DNA of 64,000 nt, taken from assembly GCA_037953745.1 (NCBI GenBank), contig JBAKBP010000202.1, forward strand, positions 124,001 through 188,000. Direction: 5' to 3'. Positions 55,049 to 64,000 of this stretch are shown here, in pieces (position 1 is the stretch's first letter; every line of letters starts with the position of its first letter). Both the position numbers and the translations under genes were made by a program. Under the pieces are notes generated by a model. That model saw only the letters and a list, made by a program, of their open reading frames with translations. It did not search any database and was not told the origin of the DNA. This DNA is from Lithodes maja. Taxonomy: Eukaryota > Arthropoda > Malacostraca > Decapoda > Lithodidae.

Positions 55049-55691
55049 TTTTAAAAATACAATACTATCATTACCAGTACTTTGTATATAATGATGATTA
55101 TATACAAAAATTCTATCATAACAAATAGCGGTGTATATTTTGTCAGTGAGACATATAAGTAAATATGTGTTGTTATCAAAGCTACTGTAAAGTTAACCTT
55201 TTCCACCAGATACTATTTTAGAGTCAATAAATGCTACCATACCATCACTCAGCTTAGGAAGAGCCTCTAGGAAGTAAATGGGTAAAATATACCGAGCATC
55301 TCAATTACCGTGCTAATCCCAAGAAGTTCCCATAAGTTGAAGGTAGGCTAATGAGAATATAATAATGAGTGAAACAGTTAATTCAGTACTTTGAGTTTGA
55401 TTAAAGTACTGTACGGTGGCGCTAATAAGTTATGTCTCAGCTGTCATTACGTTTGGCTTGTTCTGTACTGTATTAATGTCTGTCAGATGTTGAATAGGGT
55501 GGGTAAGTGTAGGAACATGTTTTCATATTTCACTCGATATGAAGAAATGCAGCTTAGATATGGCTGATACCAATTATTGATCAAAACATACTTGGTGCCG
55601 AGACATCACTTACTAGCCCGACTGTAAATGGTGAGGGAGCGAAGGAGGGAGGGTACAGTGACAGTATCAAAGGTATGGTGATGTAAGATGT
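55049..55691. other. No gene recognised
   Basis: AT-rich. Confidence 0.4.
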
Positions 55692-55906
55692 TATAGGTAT
55701 TGCCAGCGAACTTGACAATAATCTGGACCCCTTAACTTCTTATAACTAAAAATTAATGAAAGCAATCGGGCTAACATTTCTATCATTTGGGAAGAGTCTA
55801 CCAGTAAATAGGTGTGGATATTTGCAGCCAATTTGCTCAAGGTGCTTTTGAGTTACGAAGAGGTCAGAGATTGAGATAATTGTCAAGTTCGTTGGTGCTA
55901 CCTATA
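55692..55906. mobile_element. Foldback MITE, copy 2
   Basis: Ends TATAGGTATTGCCAGCGAAC and GTTGGTGCTACCTATA. Inverted relative of 37831-38045. Confidence 0.85.
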
Positions 55907-56169
55907 GTTACCTCTTTGACTGTGACGATAATTATTTCTGACTAAAGGAGTGTGAAGGATTTTTGTGTGATGGTGAATAGAATAGATTATAAAGAATATT
56001 GATGCATGAAAGGTATGGTAATTGTGAATGATAATACTGTAGTGTGCTAGTTAATATGATGTTGTATGCTGACGGATAATAGTACCATGTAGGAATAGTT
56101 AGCATGATATAGTGTGAAAAAAATATACATGAAGGAAAATATAATGAGTGACGAAATATATCAAAGCAA

Positions 56170-56238
56170 GGGAGGTATGGTAAGAGCGTCCTGACACTTG
56201 CCGAGTTTGGCTTTAGAGCTGAACCAAGACATCTTCCA
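56170..56238 (-). pseudogene. Partial duplicate of the GRIP-like exon
   Basis: The minus strand reads QWKMSWFSSKAKLGKCQDAL then TIPP, a diverged copy of the end of the 57095-57253 exon. Its upstream half is replaced by retroposon E (56241-56376). Confidence 0.7.
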
Positions 56239-56240
56239 TT

Positions 56241-56376
56241 GATTGTGTTCTTTTATTTCATAGATTTCATTTTAGTAAGCGTTGTTTCCACATAGCGATT
56301 TTGATGATTTAATTTTACTTTATAGTGTCCTTGTCCCAATTTTGGTTTGTTTAGTTTGCAAGTTTTACATTTTAAT
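56241..56376 (+). mobile_element. Orphan retroposon E, copy E4
   Basis: The right ~135 bp of the family, abutting the duplicated exon. A shorter right-end piece lies at 56961-57003. Confidence 0.75.
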
Positions 56377-56522
56377 TGTAGTATTTGATTGCAGTATTAA
56401 CACGCTCCTTTCACCTTTCATTATGACTACCATTAGATGATTTTAGTAGGTTTAGGAAGGAAGTGTGTGGGAGATGGAGGTGTTAATGGAGATACCGAGG
56501 GGGTTATTGGAGGTGTTCTTTT

Positions 56523-56766
56523 CCTTTCTCCCTCTACTTATATATTTTTTCTTTCTCCCTCTACTTATAATTTTGTCTTTCTCCCTCTACTTATAATGTT
56601 TTCTTTCTCCCTCTACTTATTATTTCTTCTTTCTCCCTCTACTTATTATTTCTTCTTTCTTCCTCTACTTATAATTTTTTCTTTCTCCCTCTACTTATTA
56701 TTTCTTCTTTCTCCCTCTACTTATTATTTCTTCTTTCTCCCTCTACTTATAATTTTTTCTTTCTCC
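56523..56766. repeat. 26-bp homopyrimidine-rich minisatellite
   Basis: Nine units of TTTCTCCCTCTACTTATAAT plus six bases, then a partial unit. The minus strand is purine-rich. The long plus frame across it is an artefact. Confidence 0.92.
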
Positions 56767-57094
56767 TATCTATTTTTATCAATTTACTCAGGCCCAATCC
56801 CCTTTCTTATAATTTTAACATCGTTCTTAACACCAATAACCCCCCCGAAGGAAAGTTGTGAGAGGGAGGAATATGAAGGGATGGTAAACATAATACAGTG
56901 AATATGAGAAGAGTGTAAAGAATATTGGTATGATTAGTTCTTCTGAGTTTATCTTGTGTAGTCCCAGTTTTGGTTTGTTTATTTTGCAAGTTTTACATTA
57001 TAATATAGAGGGATAGTGTATATGAGTGTGAAGAATATTGGTATGATGGAAGGATGGTGATAGTGAAGTAAAAAATGTAGTGTGATGAAGGGCA

Positions 57095-57253
57095 CTAATG
57101 TGATGGAGGTATGGTGAGAGCGTCCTGACCCTTGCCGAGGTTGGGTTTAGGTCCGAACCAAGACATCTTCCATTGCAATGTTTCCCTCAGTAGTCGCTCC
57201 TCCTCGGGCGTCATCATCAACAGGGTGGCCACCGCTCGGGTTAGGTGCACCGC
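57095..57253 (-). CDS. Probable terminal exon of a GRIP-domain golgin-like protein
   Basis: The minus strand has a strong acceptor (CTCCCCCCTCCAG) and 52 open codons: AVHLTRAVATLLMMTPEEER, LLRETLQWKMSWFGPKP, then NLGKGQDALTIPPSH and stop TAG. The helix with LLxMTPEEExLL recalls the last part of GRIP domains (xxLLxLSPEE) that bind Arl1 at the trans-Golgi. That family call is tentative; being a real terminal exon is more secure. No upstream exon is seen before repeats begin at 57541. A partial duplicate lies at 56170-56238. Confidence 0.6.
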   Translation of the reverse strand, partial: AVHLTRAVATLLMMTPEEERLLRETLQWKMSWFGPKPNLGKGQDALTIPPSH

Positions 57254-57540
57254 CTGGAGGGGGGAGATTCAAGTTTTAAAACAGTAATACTGTACTGTAA
57301 TTATAATAAAAGCTGATGTTATTTATTGTCACAAGTGTCAATTCTCCTCATCAGATTCGATAGCATAAATATTGTGTAATTTTTCAAAGATCTTTAAAGT
57401 TTATAATCTCCAATCACAGTAAATTAAACGCTTTCAAAAGTCTCTCGCCTTTTTTTCATGACTTTGTATATAATTTTTAGATCCCAATTATTTTCCGTCA
57501 GGTAAATCCTATTCCCTTGTAATTATACAGGGTGTCCCGA
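57254..57540. other. Probable intron sequence
   Basis: AT-rich, directly upstream of the minus-strand acceptor; nothing else recognised. Confidence 0.4.
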
Positions 57541-57573
57541 GAGAGAGAGAGAGAGAGGGGGGGGGGGGGGGGT
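57541..57573. repeat. (GA)n followed by a G run
   Basis: GAGAGAGAGAGAGAGA then about 17 G; potential quadruplex. Confidence 0.9.
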
Positions 57574-57599
57574 TTGTCTGACAATTATGTAGTAAAACA

Positions 57600-58153
57600 G
57601 CTTCCCAGAAGCTGGGTGTGCTCAACTGCCTCCAGGGATTCTTTACCCCTGCCCAGCTTCTTGCTCTGTACAGGGGCACAGTGCATCCATGCATTGAGTA
57701 TTGTTCACACATGTGGGGAGGATTCTCTCACACAGCACTTTTAGACAAAGTAGAAAAGAAAGACTTTCGTCTCATTAACTCACGTCCACTCACCAATTCT
57801 CTGCAGTCTCTCTCTCTTCGCTGCAATGTTGCATCTCTCTCACTATTCTACCACTATTACAATAATCAGTGTTCCTTAGAGCTCTCTCAGTGTATACCAC
57901 TCCCTCTATATAGAGCATGTAGCACCCGTCTTGCAACACAATCCCACCCCTACTCTGTGAAACAGCTGAGCTCTGGAACTCTCTCCCTGAGTCTATCTTT
58001 CCCTCTTCCTATGACTTAAATTGCTTCAAACTCCGTGTGTCCAGGCATTTTGGCTCGAACGTCCCTTGATTTTGGCCCTGTCACTCTTTCAACTCTGGGG
58101 GAGGTACTCGCTACAGGCAGTTCTGCCTTTTGTCTACCCCACTCACATAGAAA
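57600..58153 (+). pseudogene. Jockey-like family F, C-terminal ORF2 and 3' UTR
   Basis: KLGVLNCLQGFFTPAQLLAL, YCSHMWGGFSHTALLDKVEK and NVASLSLFYHYYNNQCSLEL. Around 57960 part of the region is deleted (QLSSGTLSL replaces the usual block). The 3' UTR and poly-A end at 58153. Confidence 0.85.
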
Positions 58154-58156
58154 AAA

Positions 58157-59438
58157 AAAAGTAGCTAAACTTAGGATACAGAAGAAGTGGGTGAAGAGAG
58201 CTAGAGTGAGGTGAGAGAAAGGTATAGAGGTGGAGAGGTTACAGGAGGAGGAAATCAGGGAAGAGTTCAAGAGAGCAGTAGAAACACGACTAGGTAGGTT
58301 TGACTTGAAGGGTATGGAGAAAAGTGTTTAAGGAAGAGATGTGTGCAGCATGTGAGGAGGTATGTGGAGTAAGGAGAAGAGGGAGGGAAGTGAAGAGTAC
58401 AACATGGTGGACTGAAGAGGTAAAACTAGCTGTTGAAGATAAGAAGAAAGCTTATAGAAAGTGGTTGGATAGTAAAGGGAATGAAGATTTGGAGACAGAA
58501 ATGGGAAAGGTATTTGGAGAAAAAGAGTGTGGTGAAGAGAGTAGTGAAGGAAAGTAAGAAAAGAGTAGATGAGGAATTTTGAAAGAATATGTGTAAAATG
58601 AAGGGAGTGTAAGAAACTTCTGGAAAGAGGTCAAGAAAGTTAGGGAGCGTAGCAAGGGAAGTAGTAAGGATGTGAAAGATAAGAATGGGCGAGTATTAGC
58701 CGAGAAGCAAGAGAGAGTCTACTAGAGATGGAGGCAGCACTTCAACAAATTGTTGAATGTAAGGAATGAAACGCCAGCAAACATAGTTGGATAGGGTATG
58801 GGAGAGAGAAGAAGAGAAGTAGTGGATGAGGAGGTGGGGATCAGGAGTGAAGATGGGATCAGGAGTGAAGATGGGGAACAGTGTGTGAAAAATAGAATCT
58901 GAAGGTAAGTGTGGGGAAGAGTAAGATTATGGTATTTGAAAGGACTATGGACAATATCAGCTCATTTAAGTATTTGGGCAGTATGTTGAGTAAAGATGGG
59001 AGTATGGATGAAGAAGTGTGGGAGAGGGTGCAACAGGGGAAAAGGGTTGTAGGAACGCTGAAAGCAGCAACAAGCATGGAAGTAAAGAATTACTTGCATG
59101 ACAGTGTGGTAATCCCGACATTGACGTACGGGAATGAAAGCATGGACGTTGTTGGAGAGAGACACACCAAGAGTGACAGGGGTGGAAATGAGTTACTTGA
59201 GAAGTGTGTGTGGAGTTACATGGGGGGATAGACAGACGAATGAGGAAGTACGAGAGAGGTGTCGTGTGGATGTAGATGTGCTGGAAAGTGTGTAAAGGAA
59301 CACCTTGAGATGGTTCGGTCATGTGAAACGTATGGGAAGCGAGAAAATTACTAAGAGAGTGTACGAGAGTGAAGTGGAAGGACAAAGAGGGAGAGGTAAA
59401 CCGAGAGAGAGGTGGAAGGATGGAGTTGAAAAGTACAG
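58157..59438 (+). pseudogene. RTE-B copy with RT core deleted
   Basis: The linker (STTWWTEEVKLAVEDKKKAY, 58390-58450) leads to a break at ~58870. It then continues at VGKSKIMVFERTMDNISSFK and YLGSMLSKDGSMDEEV, matching residues beyond the FADD motif of 29440-30960. RT motifs A-C are missing. Several stops are present. It ends where a pogo-like end begins. Confidence 0.82.
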
Positions 59439-59945
59439 TACAGTCAGTCCCCCCAATCCGCGCCTATATGGGCGGCATTACACAACGGGTATTGGGAATT
59501 CGCGCATTGGGGATAACATAACTTATGGAGAAAAATACATATGGGCGGCAGCCCGCATTTCCACACACATTTGACGGTAATTTTTGATCAAAATCAATAC
59601 TAATTGGACAACCAAGCATACACAATAATAGAAACATAAACAAGTCATTCCTTACATTAAAATTAAATACTATAAGTAGGTGAGAAGAGTGGGGGCTCCG
59701 AGACAGACCCCCGCGACAGGGCGAGTTCATATAGACTAGGCCTAGGCTTCCCCGGCCCCGCCACTGTCACTGGCCCCATCCCCGGATAAACCCATAGATT
59801 TCCCGATCGCAGTAGTGCCTTCACTACTTCCTAGGCATTTTGAAGTTGTTGAAGGGTGTAGGAAGGCGGTTGTTACACAATAAATGGGTCAAGTCTCAGC
59901 GCACGGACACTTAAGGATATTGGGACTGAGAAGGAAGCGTACGTG
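59439..59945. mobile_element. pogo-like element, left part
   Basis: It starts TACAGTCAGTCCCCCCAATC and continues CGCGCC, the style of pogo/Tigger ends. No right end is found before LINE G. Confidence 0.5.
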
Positions 59946-60011
59946 TGGTTATGTGTGTACTTACACTAGTTGTACTTACACTAGTTGTATTTGCGGGAGT
60001 GAGCATGCTCG

Positions 60012-62873
60012 TTAATTCCCGCCTCCTAAGATATGTTTGTCATACCGTGCTTTGAAACTATGCACTGATGGTGCAGACACTACTTCGGCTGGCAATTTGT
60101 TCCACCCACTAATCGAGTTGGTAGGAAATCTTTTACTTTTCAGATCAGATTTACTATTAAGCACTTTTAGTTTGTAGCTGTGACCTCTTGTTCTCTCACC
60201 TCCATCCCTCTCTATGAAGTTTTCTTGGTCGATTTTGTCAATACCTCTAACACATTTGTATATCTGAATTTGCTGTCCTCGTTTCCTTCTCTGTTCCAGT
60301 GTAGGTAGATTCAATCTCTCGAGCCTCTCTTGGTACTCCAAATTTTCCAAACCTGGGATCATCCTCGTAGCTGCTCTCTGTACCCTCTCAATTTTGTGGA
60401 TATGTTTCTTCATGTGAGGGGACCACACTACAGATGCATATTCCATCCTGGGTCTTATTATTGCCGTTATTATTTGTTTCATGGTGTTTTCATTAAGATA
60501 ATTGAAAGACATACTGATATTTGCCAATAGTGCTAGTGATTCTCTCACTATCTTATTTACGTGGCTTTCTGGAGACATGTTATCCTTAAATTCTATCCCC
60601 AAGTCTTTTTCTTTTTCTGCTTTGGGAATCACTTCGTTTCCTAGTTTATAATCTTTTCTAGGTCTGTACTTGCTTTTACCCATTTCTAGAGTCTTACATT
60701 TCCCTGCATTGAACTCCATATTCCATTTGATGCTCCATTCATGGATCTTTTGCAAATCTGCTTGGAGCTCAAGGCAATCCTCCTGGGTTCTGATCGTTTT
60801 AAGCAGTTTAGCATCGTCCGCAAACATGCTCATGTAGCTTGTTAGTCCCTCAGGTAAGTCATTTACAAATATTAGAAACATGATTGGGGCTAGGACAGAT
60901 CCTTGTGGTACCCCACTCGTAATTTGAGTCCAGTTTGACGATTTCCCCCTTACTGTTGTTCTCATCTGTCTTCCGCTAAGGTAGCTCTCCATCCATTTCA
61001 GCAGTTTGTCTCCTACTTTTCCCTCATGTTTTAATTTCCACAGCAATCTCTTGTGTGGAACTTTGTCAAATGCCTTTTTAAAGTCTAGGTAGGCACAGTC
61101 TACTCATCCTTCCCTCTTGTCCACTGTGTCTATTACTCTAGAGTAAAAACTCAACAAGTTGCTTACACATGATCTGCCTCCTCTGAATCCAAATTGTCGG
61201 TCAGTAATTAATCTTTTGGATTCCAGGTAGTTAACCCATTTGTCCCTTATTAATCCTTCCAGAATCTTCATGAGGATGCTCAATAGTGATACAGGTCTAT
61301 AGTTCAGTGGTTTATCTCTGCTTCCTCCCTTAAATATAGGAATAATGTTTGCTCTTTTCCATTCTGTAGGTACTATCCCTGTGTCCAATGATTTGGTCAT
61401 TATGTCATATAACGGTATACTCAGTTCCTTAGCATTTTCTTTAATAATCCAGCCTGATACTCCGTCCGGTCCAGCGGCTTTGTTTGGATCCACCTTACTC
61501 ATTTTGTCTATGAGCTCTGGTCTGTTAAATGTGACTTCCGGCATTTCCTCTGTACCTATCTCATTGGATTCTGGTGCAATGAATTCTCCTTCTTTTGTAA
61601 ATACTGATGCAAAATTTCTATTTAGTTCTTCCGCAATCTCTGTATCCTCTTCTATGATTCTGTTTCCACTTTTAATCTTTACGATCGTGGCTTTTATCTT
61701 CCTTTTGCCGTTTACAAACTTGAAAAACATTTTTGGATTCTTTTCATAGTTCTCCACTATCCCTTTCTCATGGTTTGCCTCTGACCTCCTCCTCATTTCT
61801 GTGTATTTGTTTCTCTCCTCTTTATACTTTTGCCTGTTATCTTCCGAATCCCAGTTTCTCATCTTTTTCCAGGCTTTGTTTTTTGCTTCCTGTGCTTGCC
61901 TACATTCGCGGTTAAACCATACTTTGCGATTACTTTTTTTCCTTTTATTAACGTACTTAGGGACAAAAGTTTTTATACCAGTATCATAGATCTCCATGAA
62001 TGCCTTGAGTTTTTTGTCTACCTCACTTTCAGATAACACCTGATCCCAATTTTGTGACTTGAAAAAATCCTGTAGTCCTTCAAAATCGGTTCTGGAATAC
62101 ATCCAGTGATTTTCCTTGTGCTTTTCCCTTCCCTTGGGTAGATTATACTTCAATAGTAAGTCTATGTCTAGAACTGCATGGTCGCTTTTTCCTAGTGGGC
62201 ATAGGTACTGAATACTTTGAACCTCCTCCTCCCTTCTTGTGAATAGAAGGTCCAATCTAGCTGGTTGATCACTTCCCCTTACTCTTGTTGACTCTTTTAC
62301 ATGTTGGTATATAGAATTTTCCATGGCCATACTCAAAAATTCATAGCCCCAACTTTCCTCCCCTGCTCCGGCTTCAAGATCTTCCCAATTCACTTCCTTC
62401 CAGTTAAAGTCCCCACACATGACTATTTCATCCTTTGAAGCCAAGATATTTCCTAGCACACTAATTGTTTCCTTACGCATTAGGCTATGCTCCTCCTTAC
62501 CCCATGTCTTCGTCTTGGGAGGTACATACGCTACTATCACCACTATTTTTTCGTTTCCACCAATCTCTATTGCTAAAACTTCTGCTGTTGAAGTTTCTAG
62601 TTTTATCTCAGACACAATCAAATCTTTCCTAGTAAGGATGCACACTCCTCCTCCATGTCGAAATTTTCTGTCCCTCCTCCAAATCCTATATTCAGACCAT
62701 CCTAGCAAATTTATATCAAGGTCTTCTCTTAGTTTTGTCTCAGTGAGACATACTATTTCTGGTTTCTTAGTATTGAGTAAGTCTGTTAGTTCTAGTTTCT
62801 TAGAGATTAGCCCATCGACATTGCTATATAGAATCCTTATACTTTCTAGTCCCCCATTACCTGCTCCAAGCAC
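60012..62873 (-). pseudogene. LINE G ORF2 with a single nonsense codon
   Basis: A 589-codon frame and a 344-codon frame share one reading frame, separated by a TGA at 61106-61104. Family A has TGG (W) at this place (REGWVDC), so one base change explains it. Endonuclease: YSNVDGL near 18, ETKL near 51, GDFNWKEVNW near 159, KSDHAVLDI near 240. RT: AAGPDGVSGWIIKE, NYRPVSLLSI, LDFKKAFDKVPHKRLLWK, SGVPQGSVLAP, FADDAKLL. The C-terminus has YASVVWSPHMKKHIHKIERV and WNKLPAEVVSAPSVHSFK. Confidence 0.92.
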
Positions 62874-62911
62874 CTTATCTGCGGCGGTCTGTTCCCTACC
62901 CTCTTTTATTT

Positions 62912-63829
62912 TTAGTTTCTTTTTACCGAAAGTTTCATAATCTTCCCCTTTCTTACTCCGTAAAAAAACTTATTCTTTTCTTGTTCTGTCCTCTTGCTAT
63001 TTTCCTCCTTGGCGGTTTTCCTTAGTTCAGCCTCCTTCTTTCTCTCTTCTTCTGGTAAGTCTCGCCTGATGTAGATTTTGTCCTTACCCTCTAACCCTTT
63101 TAGCCTAGCCGCTACTGCCATGATTTCATCACAAGTCCTTCTTGACTTAAATTCAATTTTTACCAGTCTATTGTATTCCTATGTATATTTTCCCAGCCTA
63201 AACATGTCTGATATTTCCTCCTTCCAGGTGTCCTCCTCATCTTTAATCGATTCCAGAATATTGTTGATGCGACCTTCATCCTGCTCTTTTCGTTTTGTCC
63301 AGTCTAGTTCCTCCTTTTCTTCCACCCCTGATATTATGAGGCAGTTAGCCCTACGACTTTCTTCCTGGATGGCCTGAGAGTTTTCGTGGATGCCTTGCTT
63401 AACCATACTTTTTACCTGGTCCTTTATCCTAACATCTTGCTGTTTCTGTTCATCCAATATCTTCCTGAATTCGTCACTGTGTGCCTTCCTTACACTGTCT
63501 AAATCTTTAACCACTTGGTCTCTAGTCATGCCCCAAGCATTTTTACCTTCAGAGATACTGGTGTCTAGCCTAGTCATTATCACTGCCTTTTCTCTCTCCA
63601 CTAACTCCAACCTGTTCTTCAACTCACCATTCTCTGTAACAATTTCCTTCTTAACTATCTCCAAGCCAGTCACTCGGTCCTCCAATGTCTTGATTTTGTT
63701 CAACAGCATGAAGCAAAACTTTCCAGTGTCCTCTGCGGTCCATGTTGTCATGAAACCGGGAAAATCCGGCTCTCCCTCCGATTCGTCACTCCCGCCTTTA
63801 TCACCCCTCCCCCCCTTCGTCACCTTCAT
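62912..63829 (-). pseudogene. LINE G ORF1 (coiled coil plus RRM-like), frameshifted
   Basis: The first 216 codons (63829-63179) have an acidic start, a coiled coil at ~35-150 and RRM-like CLIISGVEEKEELDWTKRK at ~162. After a frameshift near 63178 the other frame continues NRLVKIEFKSRRTCDEI then IYIRRDLPEEERKKEAEL and a basic end at 62912. It is a counterpart of LINE A ORF1. Confidence 0.85.
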
Positions 63830-64000
63830 TCACCATCTTCCCCACCTAATTCCTCTTAAAGTTGGAACCAAATATCTTGCCTCTTGTGCTGGGTAATACT
63901 TAAATAGGCCATATAATATTACCCACCATACTGAGCCGAGAACTTCCCGCGCCGAAAACAACAATATTGTGCGGTCTCTTCGGATTGTTCACTCACACCC

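Larger units (their letters stand above)
59946..64000 (-). mobile_element. LINE family G (CR1/L2-like), nearly full length
   Basis: It carries a 5' UTR (63830 to the window edge), ORF1 (frameshifted), ORF2 (one stop), a 3' UTR and a 3' end with tandem 15-bp units (TTACACTAGTTGTAC on plus, 59960-59988). It has the same architecture as family A but well diverged. Confidence 0.9.

Noticed and set aside
56437..56901. 154-codon hydrophobic protein on the plus strand
   Set aside because: It is translation of the 26-bp pyrimidine-rich minisatellite plus flanks.

Overview
This window looks like intron-rich or intergenic, transposon-packed DNA of an animal, most likely an arthropod and probably a decapod crustacean. 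The evidence is only internal. There is no bacterial-style gene packing. Almost every long reading frame is a retrotransposon protein (CR1/L2-, Jockey-, RTE- and Penelope-like). There are tRNA-derived SINEs, TTAA- and TA-flanked DNA transposons and MITEs, and many simple-sequence arrays. Short spliced-exon candidates are scattered among them. The species is inferred, not shown.

Layout. 1-1948: 5' part of a CR1-like LINE (family A, minus strand) with complete ORF1. 2932-4324: TIR element holding an RTE 3' fragment. 4373-5640: Penelope-like RT split by a TTAA MITE. 6300-7250: retroposon debris. 7277-7381: probable last exon of a Kelch-repeat gene. 7600-12000: MITEs, minisatellites (including a perfect 40-bp array) and a candidate first exon. 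12601-17680: a decayed LINE (family D) split by a 2-kb piggyBac element (15034-17024). The piggyBac element carries an intact 385-codon frame with the cysteine-rich C-terminal domain but no visible catalytic domain. 18200-26400: SINEs, MITEs and Jockey-like 3' ends. 27001-27939: TIR element. 28241-28680: two-spacing tandem array. 29467-36330: two RTE-like RT fragments, pogo-like MITEs and mixed debris. 36400-40200: fragments, palindromic MITEs and exon candidates. 40361-43505: family A LINE with an intact 940-codon ORF2. 44600-51400: RTE-like elements whose RT contains a PHD-like zinc finger, with nested insertions. 52600-57260: retroposons, a minisatellite and a terminal exon resembling a GRIP-domain golgin. 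57600-64000: Jockey-like and RTE-like remnants, then a nearly complete LINE (family G, minus strand) with ORF1 and ORF2.

How it works together. The LINE proteins (ORF1 nucleic-acid binding; ORF2 endonuclease plus reverse transcriptase) would mobilise their own RNAs and probably the SINEs and orphan retroposons. Short tandem repeats end most of these copies: GATA, TATG, TAAC and 10-15-mers. The piggyBac element shares its ends and TTAA target with at least two non-autonomous elements here. The clearest candidates for something new are the piggyBac frame without a catalytic domain, the PHD-finger RTs, the nested insertions that record order of events, and the orphan retroposon families with a fixed right end.
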